A model generated the notes under the pieces. It was not told where the DNA came from, made no database searches, and was given only the letters and a program-made list of their open reading frames with translations. Below, in pieces: positions 22,380 to 29,485 of a stretch of 29,485 nucleotides of DNA; positions within the stretch are counted from its first letter, which is position 1, and each line of letters opens with the position of its first letter. Source of the stretch: JAGNZR01 sp051648485 (GTDB lineage Bacteria > Fusobacteriota > Fusobacteriia > Fusobacteriales > Fusobacteriaceae); contig JBOFFH010000098.1 in assembly GCA_051648485.1 (NCBI GenBank), forward strand, positions 1 through 29,485. The letters run 5' to 3'. Both the position numbers and the translations under genes were made by a program.

Positions 22380-23712
22380 TTTTAATCCCTTCTCTATTTT
22401 TTACTATTTTTTGAGCTATTTTTGAAATATCTCCTGCTCCCATAAATATATATACTTTGTTTTTTTCAAAAACTAAGTTTTTTTCTAATTCATCTGTATT
22501 GCTTATCACTTCTATATTTTTATGGTTTATTTTTTTAGCTAAATTTTCCAAAGTTACATTATGAACATTTTTTTCTCCTGCACTATACACTGGTAACAAT
22601 AAAACTTTTTCAGCTCCAATAAAAGAATTTTCAAACTCTTCAAACAAAAATTTAATTCTACTATATCTGTGAGGTTGAAATATAGCTACAATAGGATTTT
22701 TTTCAATACTCAGTGCACCTTGTAACGTTGCTTTTATTTCTGTTGGATGATGAGCATAGTCATCTATTATCTTCATCTCTTTATCTAACAAAATATCGTA
22801 TCTTCTTTTTGCACCTTTAAAACTTTCTAATTTTTTCAATAACTCTTCCATGGTAACACCAAATTTTAAAGATAAATATATTACTGGTAGAGTATTTAAT
22901 ATATTATGCTTTCCTGGAATAGAAATGCTGAACTCTCCAATTAACTTTTGTTTTATATAAACCTTATACTTTGTTTTTCCATTTTCTATTTTAATTTCAT
23001 CAGCATAAATTTCGACATTTTTATTCTCTAAAGAATATTTTATAACATTACTCTTTTTTTCTATTAATTTTTTTAAATTTTCACAATCGCCACAAACTAT
23101 AATCTCTTTTTTTGTTTGATCTATAAATTTAGAAAATGATTCTTCTATATTTTCTAAAGAACCATGATTTTCTAAGTGGTCAGCTTCTATATTGGTAATT
23201 ATAGAATATGATGGTTTCATAAATAAAAAAGAGTTATCACTTTCATCTGCCTCAGCAATAAAATATTTTGATTTTCCAGGTTTAGCATTAGAGTGAATTT
23301 CAGGTAAAATTCCTCCTACCACAATTGTAGGATCTAAAGAAAGCATTACACTCGCTAGCATCGAACTTGTTGTTGTTTTTCCATGAGTTCCTGCAACTGC
23401 TATTCCTGTTTCTAGGTTTATTAATTCTCCTAAAAGTTCTCCTCTTTTTAAAATTTTTATTCCTTTTTCTAAAGCGTATGAGTATTCAGGATTTTCTTTT
23501 TTTATTGCACTAGAAACTATTAAAGTCGTAACGCCTTTCATATTTTCTGCTTTATGCTCATTATACACTGTTATTCCTAAATCCTCTAATTCTTCTGTAA
23601 CATATCCTCTAAGTAAATCAGCTCCAATTACATCATATCCTTTTATTTTCATAATTTTAGCCAATCCACTCATTCCTATACCATTTATTCCTACAAAATA
23701 TATTTTCGACAT
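22366..23712 (-). CDS. murC: UDP-N-acetylmuramate--L-alanine ligase
   Basis: The 448-residue Mur ligase has the N-terminal nucleotide-binding glycines GINGIGMSGLAKI (8-20), the ATP loop GTHGKTTT (108-115), IAEADESDNSFL, NIEADHLENHG and the C-terminal DDYAHHPTEIKATL with FQPHRYSR. These His-rich stretches are MurC hallmarks. It adds L-Ala to UDP-MurNAc. Its ATG directly follows the murG stop (TAAATG), and it overlaps murB downstream. Confidence 0.98.
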   Translation of the reverse strand: MSKIYFVGINGIGMSGLAKIMKIKGYDVIGADLLRGYVTEELEDLGITVYNEHKAENMKGVTTLIVSSAIKKENPEYSYALEKGIKILKRGELLGELINLETGIAVAGTHGKTTTSSMLASVMLSLDPTIVVGGILPEIHSNAKPGKSKYFIAEADESDNSFLFMKPSYSIITNIEADHLENHGSLENIEESFSKFIDQTKKEIIVCGDCENLKKLIEKKSNVIKYSLENKNVEIYADEIKIENGKTKYKVYIKQKLIGEFSISIPGKHNILNTLPVIYLSLKFGVTMEELLKKLESFKGAKRRYDILLDKEMKIIDDYAHHPTEIKATLQGALSIEKNPIVAIFQPHRYSRIKFLFEEFENSFIGAEKVLLLPVYSAGEKNVHNVTLENLAKKINHKNIEVISNTDELEKNLVFEKNKVYIFMGAGDISKIAQKIVKNREGIKNENI

Positions 23713-24780
23713 TTATCTCTCCCAATTTTCTATTTGCATTACAATTTCTTCTGCAGCATTTTTTTTCTTTAAATTTTTAACTTTTGTACTTAATCTTTCT
23801 AATTCTTGGTTTTGTTCTATTAAATCTATAGCTTTTTCTACAGCTAAATTAACTTCACTATTTTTATAAATATAAGTTGCAGAAGCTTCTTCTAATATTT
23901 TTGCATTCTGGTATTGTCCAACTTTTATAGAATTATAAGGAATAAGTATAGAAGGCTTTTCCAATTCTATTATTTCTGAAATTGTCAATGCTCCAGCTCT
24001 ACAAATAACCAAGTCAGAAGCAGCCATAATATTTATCATATTATTAAAATAAGATTTCACAACATCATTAGGTCTTATTCTTTCTATCTTTTTTATTATT
24101 TCATCATAATTATTTTTTCCTGTAGCCCAGTAAATTCTTATATTTTTATTTTCTATTATTTCAGGCCAATACTCTAATATAGCATTATTTATATCTTTTG
24201 CACCTAAACTTCCACCTGTAACTAAAAGTATTTTTTCATTTTCCTTTACTTTTAAATTTTTTCTTTCTTGCTCTCTATTAATTGTTGATATCTCTTTTCT
24301 TAACGGATTTCCTGTAACTAATAACTTTTTTTCATATTTTATAGGTATTTCATCATAAGTAGTTTCAAAAGCTAAAAATATTTTTTTACAAAACTTATAA
24401 AAAATTTTATTTGTGAGGCCTAAATTAGCATTTTGTTCTTGTAAAAATATTTTTTTTCTTAAAACAACTCCTGCAAAAAGAATTGGAACAGAGATGTAGT
24501 TTCCAAATCCAATTATAGCATCTGGTTTTTCTTTAAAAACTATTTTAAATGCTGTAAAAACTCCTATTAGAAATTTAAAGATATTAATTATTGTTTTTGG
24601 CGGAAATATATCCAATCCTATAAATTTATATCCAGCTTCAGGGACTATTTCATTTTCCATTCTATTTTTTGTTCCGACAAAAATTATTTCTATACCTTTT
24701 CTTTTAAATTCTTCAGCTATAGCTAATGCAGGATAAATATGTCCTCCTGTTCCTCCAGTTGTCAATATAACTTTTTTCAA
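23713..24780 (-). CDS. murG: UDP-GlcNAc:lipid I N-acetylglucosaminyltransferase (TTG start)
   Basis: The protein of 355 residues is MurG (GT28): GGTGGHIYPALAIAEEF (9-25), GFGNYISVPILFAG, LQEQNANLGLTNKIF, VTGNPLRKEI, VTGGSLGAKDIN, and ASDLVICRAGALTISEIIEL in the UDP-GlcNAc-binding half. It turns lipid I into lipid II at the inner face of the membrane. The start is TTG at 24780: GGAGG lies five bases upstream, inside the last codons of murD, and the frame's upstream ATGs lie deep in murD. It stands between murD and murC with no spacing. Confidence 0.97.
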   Translation of the reverse strand: MKKVILTTGGTGGHIYPALAIAEEFKRKGIEIIFVGTKNRMENEIVPEAGYKFIGLDIFPPKTIINIFKFLIGVFTAFKIVFKEKPDAIIGFGNYISVPILFAGVVLRKKIFLQEQNANLGLTNKIFYKFCKKIFLAFETTYDEIPIKYEKKLLVTGNPLRKEISTINREQERKNLKVKENEKILLVTGGSLGAKDINNAILEYWPEIIENKNIRIYWATGKNNYDEIIKKIERIRPNDVVKSYFNNMINIMAASDLVICRAGALTISEIIELEKPSILIPYNSIKVGQYQNAKILEEASATYIYKNSEVNLAVEKAIDLIEQNQELERLSTKVKNLKKKNAAEEIVMQIENWER

Positions 24781-24781
24781 T

Positions 24782-26089
24782 TTATCCTCCAAAATTTTCC
24801 AATACCAATTTTTTAAAATAGTTTCCTCTTTCTTCATAATTTTTGAATTGATCAAAACTTGAAGTAGCTGGTGAAAACAATATCGTATTATTTTCTTTTA
24901 TTTTTATTTTTTCTTTTAGATTTTTTATGCAATTTTCTAAATTTTCTAAGTCAAATATTTTATTTTCAGAATATCCCTTAATTAATAATAATTCTTTTAT
25001 ATCTTTTCTATTTTGACCTATTAAATAAACCTCTTTTGCATTTAGAATTATTAACTCAGCTAAAGGATTTAAATCTAGTTTTTTGTCTTTTCCACCACAT
25101 ATTAGGATACTCTTTGGAAAAGCTTCTAAAGCATATCTTGTAGAATCTATATTTGTTCCCTTAGAATCATTTATAAAAACTGTATTTTCTTTTGTTAAAA
25201 CTTCTTCTAATCTATGTTCTATACTTTTAGTTGTATATAAAAATTGTTTTATTTTTTCAAAATTCAATTTTAATATTTTTGCCGTAGCTAAAATAAATAA
25301 AATGTTCTCTAAATTATGCTGTCCTTTTAAAGAAAGTTCACTTATTTCAACACCACTCTTATTATCGTACATTATTCTATTATTTTCAATATAAATATCT
25401 GAATTTTTTTTATTTTTTTTAGATATTTTACTAATTTTACCAAATATTTTGTTCTTTCTTGAGATTATATTAAAATCTTCTGTATTTAATATAAATTTTT
25501 CTTCTATTTTATTATTTTTACAAATATTAAATTTAGTTTCATAATAATTTTCTACACTAGAATAACGTTCCAAATGATCTGGTGCTAAATTTATTATCAT
25601 AGATATATCTGCTTTAAATTCTTTTAAATTCTCAAGTTGAAAAGAGCTCAGTTCTATTACTATAAAATCGAGGTCTTGGTTTTCTATAACTACTTCACTA
25701 AAAGGTTTTCCTATATTCCCGCAAGCTATCGCCTTTTTTCCTGTATAAATAATAAGCTCTGCTATTTTTGTTGTTGTTGTTGTTTTTCCATTAGTTCCTG
25801 TTATCGCTATTATTTTTGTCTTTTTATTTTTTCTTTTTAAATTTCTATAAGCTAATTCGACTTCATCTATAACTTCTATACCCATTGAAAAGGCTTTTTT
25901 AACTAATTCTGTATAAGGAACTCCTGGACTTTTAATAAATAAATCTATCTCACTTAATAAAGATAAAGCTATTTCTGATTTTATTCCAATTTTATCGTCT
26001 ACTAAATATGTTTTATAACCTTCTTCAATTAAAAGTTTTTCAGCACTTTTTCCACTAATTCCTGCACCAAATATCATTGCTTTTTTCAT
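24782..26089 (-). CDS. murD: UDP-N-acetylmuramoylalanine--D-glutamate ligase
   Basis: The 435-residue Mur ligase has GAGISGKSAEKLL (8-20), IKSPGVPYT, the ATP loop GTNGKTTT (98-105), ELSSFQLENL, NLAPDHLERY and NDSKGTNIDSTRYALEAF, with a C-terminal LFSPATSSFDQFKNYEERG typical of MurD. It adds D-Glu to UDP-MurNAc-L-Ala. The last codons contain the ribosome binding site of murG. Upstream lies the longest gap in this part of the operon (76 bases), holding a perfect hairpin. Confidence 0.97.
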   Translation of the reverse strand: MKKAMIFGAGISGKSAEKLLIEEGYKTYLVDDKIGIKSEIALSLLSEIDLFIKSPGVPYTELVKKAFSMGIEVIDEVELAYRNLKRKNKKTKIIAITGTNGKTTTTTKIAELIIYTGKKAIACGNIGKPFSEVVIENQDLDFIVIELSSFQLENLKEFKADISMIINLAPDHLERYSSVENYYETKFNICKNNKIEEKFILNTEDFNIISRKNKIFGKISKISKKNKKNSDIYIENNRIMYDNKSGVEISELSLKGQHNLENILFILATAKILKLNFEKIKQFLYTTKSIEHRLEEVLTKENTVFINDSKGTNIDSTRYALEAFPKSILICGGKDKKLDLNPLAELIILNAKEVYLIGQNRKDIKELLLIKGYSENKIFDLENLENCIKNLKEKIKIKENNTILFSPATSSFDQFKNYEERGNYFKKLVLENFGG

Positions 26090-26130
26090 TGTATTTCCCC
26101 TTATTTAAAAAATTTATTCTAATAAATTAT

Positions 26131-26160
26131 TATAACCACGGCTATAAAACCGTGGTTATA
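26131..26160 (-). repeat. Perfect hairpin in the mraY-murD spacer
   Basis: TATAACCACGG and CCGTGGTTATA form an 11-bp perfect stem with an 8-base loop on either strand. No T tract follows in the direction of transcription (AATAATTT), so it is not a standard terminator; an mRNA processing or stabilising element is more likely. Confidence 0.75.
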
Positions 26161-26165
26161 GTAAT

Positions 26166-27251
26166 TTATATTCCTCTTAATCTTATTAACCCTAAAGCTA
26201 ATATTCCACACATTATAGAAATTATCCAAAATCTCATTGTTACTTTAGTCTCTAATTGTCCTCTCAATTCAAAATGATGATGAATAGGAGCCATTTTAAA
26301 AACTCTTTTTCCTCTTAATTTAAAAGAGGCAACTTGAATTATTACAGAAAGTGCTTCAAACACAAAAATTCCACCTATTATCGGTAACAAAAGCTCTTGC
26401 TTTAAAAGTATAGCTACCGTTCCTAATATTCCTCCTAAAGTAAGAGAACCTGTATCCCCCATAAATATCTGGGCTGGATAAAAATTATACCAAAGAAAAC
26501 CTAAACCTGCTCCACAAATACTGACTAAATATATTGCTATCTCACCTGAACCAGGAATATACATTAATTTTAAATGCTCACTTAAAACCGTATGTCCTGT
26601 AAAATAAGCTATAGTTGCCAAAATAAGAGAAGATATTACCACAGGCATTATTGCAAGTCCATCCAATCCATCCGTTATATTTACAGCATTGGAACTTCCC
26701 ATAATTACTAAACCTATAAAAAATAACATTCCTACTATCCCTAACGATATAAATTTATCTGAATTTAAAGGATTTATTATTGAAAATTGAAGCCCTTCAA
26801 GTTCTGGTATTTTTAGCAAAATTAAGAATAGCCAAATTAATACTGCTATTGCAAATTGACCTAAAAGTTTCTTTTTTCCAGAAAGTCCTTTTTTATTTAC
26901 TGTAAATTTTTTATAATCATCTACAAAACCTATAGAAGCAAAAAGTATTGTAACTAACATTAAAAAAAGATTATAATAATTACTTAAATCTCCTGTCAAA
27001 AAATTAGTTATTAAAACTACTGCTATTATTAAAACACCACCCATTGTTGGAGTTCCTTTTTTGGAAAGATGAGACATTGGTCCATCTTCTCTGATACTTT
27101 CTCCATATTTCTTTTTTTTCAAATAATTAATAAAAGGTTTTCCTAATATAATCATAAGAATAAAAGAAATTAAAAAAGCTAAAAAACCACGCAAATATAT
27201 AGATGATAAAAAACTAAATTTCTCCATCATTTTACTTAATAGATATAACAT
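26166..27251 (-). CDS. mraY: Phospho-N-acetylmuramoyl-pentapeptide-transferase
   Basis: The 361-residue, multi-spanning protein (about ten membrane segments) has GTPTMGGVLI (66-75), the Asp pair GFVDDYKKF (about 109-117) and the loop with KKGLSGKKKLLGQ. Further on are NAVNITDGLDGLA, MGDTGSLTLGG and APIHHHFELRG, all MraY hallmarks. It joins phospho-MurNAc-pentapeptide to undecaprenyl phosphate, making lipid I. The start at 27251 is supported by AGAGGAGATTTTAA, located inside murF, which it overlaps by 20 bases. The N-terminus resembles that of known MraY. Confidence 0.98.
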   Translation of the reverse strand: MLYLLSKMMEKFSFLSSIYLRGFLAFLISFILMIILGKPFINYLKKKKYGESIREDGPMSHLSKKGTPTMGGVLIIAVVLITNFLTGDLSNYYNLFLMLVTILFASIGFVDDYKKFTVNKKGLSGKKKLLGQFAIAVLIWLFLILLKIPELEGLQFSIINPLNSDKFISLGIVGMLFFIGLVIMGSSNAVNITDGLDGLAIMPVVISSLILATIAYFTGHTVLSEHLKLMYIPGSGEIAIYLVSICGAGLGFLWYNFYPAQIFMGDTGSLTLGGILGTVAILLKQELLLPIIGGIFVFEALSVIIQVASFKLRGKRVFKMAPIHHHFELRGQLETKVTMRFWIISIMCGILALGLIRLRGI

Positions 27252-28596
27252 TTAAAATCTCCTCTAATTTCATTCCTCTAGAACCTTTAAGATAAACTAC
27301 AGATATGATATTTTTATTTTTATTTTCTTTGATTAGTTCTAAAATTAATTCAGCTATTTTTTCTTTATCTTGAATAATTTTTATATTGTTGGAGTTTTTA
27401 ATTTTTGTAAATGCCTTTTCCATTCTAGGACCATAAAGAATCAAAAATTCATAACTCAAATTTTGAGATTTTTGAATTACTTCAATATGATATTTTTCTT
27501 CCTCACTCCCAAGCTCTAACATATCGCCTAGAACAGCCACTTTGAAATTATGTTTATACAATCTGCTAAAAGTTTCAAGTCCTAACTCCATGGATACAGG
27601 ACTGGCATTGTAAGCATCATTTATATAAGTAGTTTCATTTATATTCAATTTTTGAAATCTCATAGGTGTTAAAACACACTTTTTTAATCCTTTATCTATT
27701 TGATTTTTACTCATTCCTACTTTCTTAGCTAAAGCTATCGCTAAAGAAGCATTTATAGCATTATATTTTCCATTTAACGGAATTTTATAGTTTTCAGATA
27801 TTTTATTTAAAGATAACTCCATCTCTATTCCTTTTTCAGAATCTTGAAAAGAAACTATTTCATAATTAAGGTTTTTTAAATTATTTTCATCTTTACTGAA
27901 GCCTAATTTATTTACTTTTAATTTAAGCAAAAACTCATCATCATTAGTAACAAAAATATTTTCTGATTTTATATGATTCAACAATTCTGTTTTTGCTTTG
28001 AAAACATTTTCCTTGTTCTTCAATATCTCTAAATGAGAAACTCCTATATTCGTTATTACCCCATAATCTGGGAGTGAAATTTTACTTAATAAATCTATTT
28101 CTCCTAAATTACTCATTCCCATTTCTAAAACTATGTATTCAGTATCTTCTGGAGTAGTCAATATTGTAAAAGGAACTCCTATGTGATTATTGTAATTTCC
28201 TTCTGTTTTTTTTGTTTTAAATTTTTCTTTCAATATTGAAAAAAGAATATCCTTAGTTGTTGTTTTTCCATTGCTTCCAGTAATTCCTATAATTTTAAAT
28301 CCAATTTCTTTTCTGTATAAGGTTGCTAATTCTTGCATAGTTTCAACTACATCTTCTACAAAAATTACTTTATCATCTTCTATTTCTTTAGAATTTGTTA
28401 TTATTAAATATGGATTTCTTTTTAAAACTTCAGGAATATATTTTTTACCATTATTTATAGCGAAAAATATATCTCCTTCCCCAACTTTTCTACTATCCAT
28501 CTCTATTTTTCCTATTTTTTCATCCAATTTTATGATTATATTCTTATTATATTTTTGTTTAATATATTTTTTTATCAAAAAAAATAATTTCTCCAT
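27232..28596 (-). CDS. murF: UDP-N-acetylmuramoyl-tripeptide--D-alanyl-D-alanine ligase
   Basis: The 454-residue Mur ligase has a MurF N-terminal domain (IEMDSRKVGEGDIFFAI), the ATP loop GSNGKTTT (107-114), EMGMSNLGEIDLL, NIGVSHLE, the MurF-specific NDAYNASPVSMELGLE, and VLGDMLELGSEEEKYH. It adds D-Ala-D-Ala to the tripeptide precursor made by MurE, encoded at the other end of the cluster. It lies 54 bases after gmhB with no terminator between, so both probably share a transcript. A GAGGGAAGG site precedes the ATG. Confidence 0.97.
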   Translation of the reverse strand: MEKLFFLIKKYIKQKYNKNIIIKLDEKIGKIEMDSRKVGEGDIFFAINNGKKYIPEVLKRNPYLIITNSKEIEDDKVIFVEDVVETMQELATLYRKEIGFKIIGITGSNGKTTTKDILFSILKEKFKTKKTEGNYNNHIGVPFTILTTPEDTEYIVLEMGMSNLGEIDLLSKISLPDYGVITNIGVSHLEILKNKENVFKAKTELLNHIKSENIFVTNDDEFLLKLKVNKLGFSKDENNLKNLNYEIVSFQDSEKGIEMELSLNKISENYKIPLNGKYNAINASLAIALAKKVGMSKNQIDKGLKKCVLTPMRFQKLNINETTYINDAYNASPVSMELGLETFSRLYKHNFKVAVLGDMLELGSEEEKYHIEVIQKSQNLSYEFLILYGPRMEKAFTKIKNSNNIKIIQDKEKIAELILELIKENKNKNIISVVYLKGSRGMKLEEILNVISIK

Positions 28597-28650
28597 AACC
28601 TTCCCTCACTATATTTTATATGACATCCTTAATTTTAACATTTTTATATT

Positions 28651-29220
28651 TTAAAAACAATTTTTTTTTAAACATATGGCAAAATCTAATAAATTTTCAA
28701 ATATCATCATTTTAGATTTTTCTTCTTCAGAAATATTTTCAAAAGTTTTTTTTCCATATCCAGTTTTTACTAAAATTGATTTTAAATTTGCTTTTTGTCC
28801 TGCACCTATATCTGAAAGTTTATCACCAACCATATATGAATTTTCTCGATCTACGTTGAACTCTTTTATTGCCTCTTCTAGCATTCCAGATTCTGGTTTT
28901 CTACAGCTACATTCTAGTCTATATTTATCTAAACCTTTTTCAGGATGATGAGGACAATAATAACATTTTAAAATTGCACCACCATTTTTATTAATTTCTT
29001 CTACCATATAACTATTCAATTCTTTTAAATCGTGTTCTGTATAATATCCTCTAGCTATTCCTGATTGATTTGTAACTACTATTACATCATAATTTAGCTC
29101 TTTAAATATTCTTAAAGCCTCTAATACTCCTAATTCAAATTCAAAATCTTTTATTTTATGTAAATAATCTTTTTCTATATTAATTGTTCCATCTCTATCT
29201 AAAAAAATAGTTTTTTTCAT
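28651..29220 (-). CDS. gmhB: D-glycero-D-manno-heptose 1,7-bisphosphate 7-phosphatase (GmhB-type HAD phosphatase)
   Basis: The 189-residue HAD enzyme begins FLDRDGTIN with Asp8 and Asp10 as the expected nucleophile and acid/base, and has VVTNQSGIARGYY (motif II) and MVGDKLSDIGAG (motif IV). Its zinc site CPHHPEKG...CSC uses Cys89, His91, Cys104 and Cys106, the spacing seen in E. coli GmhB. This separates it from histidinol phosphatases. It makes heptose-1-phosphate for the ADP-heptose of lipopolysaccharide core. It is the first gene after the rRNA operon and heads the dcw transcript, with AAGGAGAAAA before the ATG. Whether the substrate is the alpha or beta anomer cannot be told here. Confidence 0.93.
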   Translation of the reverse strand: MKKTIFLDRDGTINIEKDYLHKIKDFEFELGVLEALRIFKELNYDVIVVTNQSGIARGYYTEHDLKELNSYMVEEINKNGGAILKCYYCPHHPEKGLDKYRLECSCRKPESGMLEEAIKEFNVDRENSYMVGDKLSDIGAGQKANLKSILVKTGYGKKTFENISEEEKSKMMIFENLLDFAICLKKNCF

Positions 29221-29256
29221 TTTTCTCCTTATTAATTATAATCTATGATTTTAAAT

Positions 29257-29265
29257 ATTATATCA
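29257..29265 (-). promoter_or_regulatory. Probable extended -10 promoter of gmhB and the dcw cluster
   Basis: TGATATAAT (29265-29257 on the minus strand) is a perfect extended -10 about 37 bases before gmhB. The -35 position (ATTAAA) is poor. Further TATAAT copies lie at 29273-29268 and 29240-29235, so the exact start is uncertain. Confidence 0.5.
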
Positions 29266-29294
29266 TAATTATACAGGATTTTAATGATTTTATT

Positions 29295-29336
29295 AAAAAA
29301 AGAGAGTAAAATCATTAGATTTTACTCTCTTTTTTT
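29295..29336 (-). terminator. Terminator of the rRNA operon
   Basis: AAAAAAAGAGAGTAAAAT and ATTTTACTCTCTTTTTTT form an 18-bp stem with a six-base loop; the T tract follows on the minus strand. The symmetry would also allow it to work on the plus strand. Confidence 0.92.
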
Positions 29337-29360
29337 AACTTTTTCAAAAAATAAAAAAAA

Positions 29361-29476
29361 CTTGGCGAATTCCTATTCTCCCGGGCAGCTTCCCACCAAG
29401 TACCTTCAGCGTTTATGGGCTTAACTTCTGGGTTCGAAATGTGACCAGGTGTACCCCCATAGCTATTTTCACCAAG
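29361..29476 (-). rRNA. rrf: 5S ribosomal RNA
   Basis: The minus strand has about 116 bases with 5S features: the closing stem CTTGGTG/CGCCAAG, the loop region CACCTGGTCACATTTCGAAC, CAGAAGTTAAGC, and GGTACTTGGTGGGAAGCTGC. The 16S and 23S genes should lie to the right, outside the window. Confidence 0.95.
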
Positions 29477-29485
29477 CTATCAAAT

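Noticed and set aside
26090..26165. Terminator between mraY and murD
   Set aside because: The hairpin is strong but has no T tract, and essential cluster genes follow without a promoter.
28271..28654. 127-codon open frame on the plus strand opposite murF
   Set aside because: Antisense to murF, with no start signals or recognisable family.
1..29485. CRISPR array, prophage, insertion sequence or defence island
   Set aside because: No spaced repeats, transposase, integrase, nuclease or helicase genes were seen; the window is core genome plus the edge of a polysaccharide locus.

Overview
The window is very AT-rich, and almost everything in it reads right to left on the minus strand. It looks like chromosomal core sequence from a low-GC, Gram-negative bacterium, most likely a member of the Fusobacteriota (Fusobacterium/Cetobacterium type). 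The argument is that low-GC codon use, strong AGGAGG ribosome binding sites and TTG/ATT starts occur together with outer-membrane lipopolysaccharide genes (KDO synthesis kdsA and kdsD, heptose phosphatase gmhB). This is inference from content; no database was searched. I saw no phage, insertion sequence, CRISPR array or defence system.

Layout, in the direction of transcription (right to left). (1) 29485-29295: a 5S rRNA gene, the end of an rRNA operon, with a strong terminator. (2) 29265-17518: gmhB, then a compact dcw cell-wall/division cluster: murF, mraY, murD, murG, murC, murB, ddl, ftsQ, ftsA, ftsZ, then a terminator. Many junctions overlap or touch. ftsW, ftsI, ftsL, mraZ and rsmH are absent. 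(3) 17494-14286: murE, kdsA, kdsD, so a peptidoglycan gene is joined to two KDO genes. (4) A small DUF1858-type redox protein with its own promoter and terminator. (5) 13901-13555: three tRNA genes, Ser(UGA), Ser(GCU) and Arg(ACG). (6) 13540-12150: the infC-rpmI-rplT operon. Its long leader looks like a transcription attenuator, and infC appears to start at an ATT codon. (7) A TPR protein and a membrane-anchored J-domain protein. (8) glmU-prs. (9) A YrdC-type threonylcarbamoyl-AMP synthase and a small Met-rich protein of unknown function. (10) rpsB-tsf and pyrH-frr, with a structured S2 leader and a terminator-like hairpin after rpsB and another after tsf. (11) rpsF-rpsR, without ssb between them. 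(12) 3292-1: a secreted protein that looks like an aryl-sulfotransferase without its catalytic propeller, a polyprenyl glycosylphosphotransferase, and the start of an EpsG-like membrane protein. This is probably the beginning of a surface polysaccharide locus.

The genes work together as three blocks: peptidoglycan precursor synthesis with Z-ring assembly (fed by GlmU, which supplies UDP-GlcNAc), lipopolysaccharide core sugar synthesis, and translation machinery. The most interesting points are regulatory: the infC leader with mutually exclusive structures and a rare start codon, a perfect inverted repeat enclosing the infC -35 box, the rpsB and rpsF leaders, and several essential genes that follow terminators without a visible promoter. 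The most unusual protein is the propeller-less sulfotransferase-like protein at 1622-3232. I found no clear new multi-gene system.
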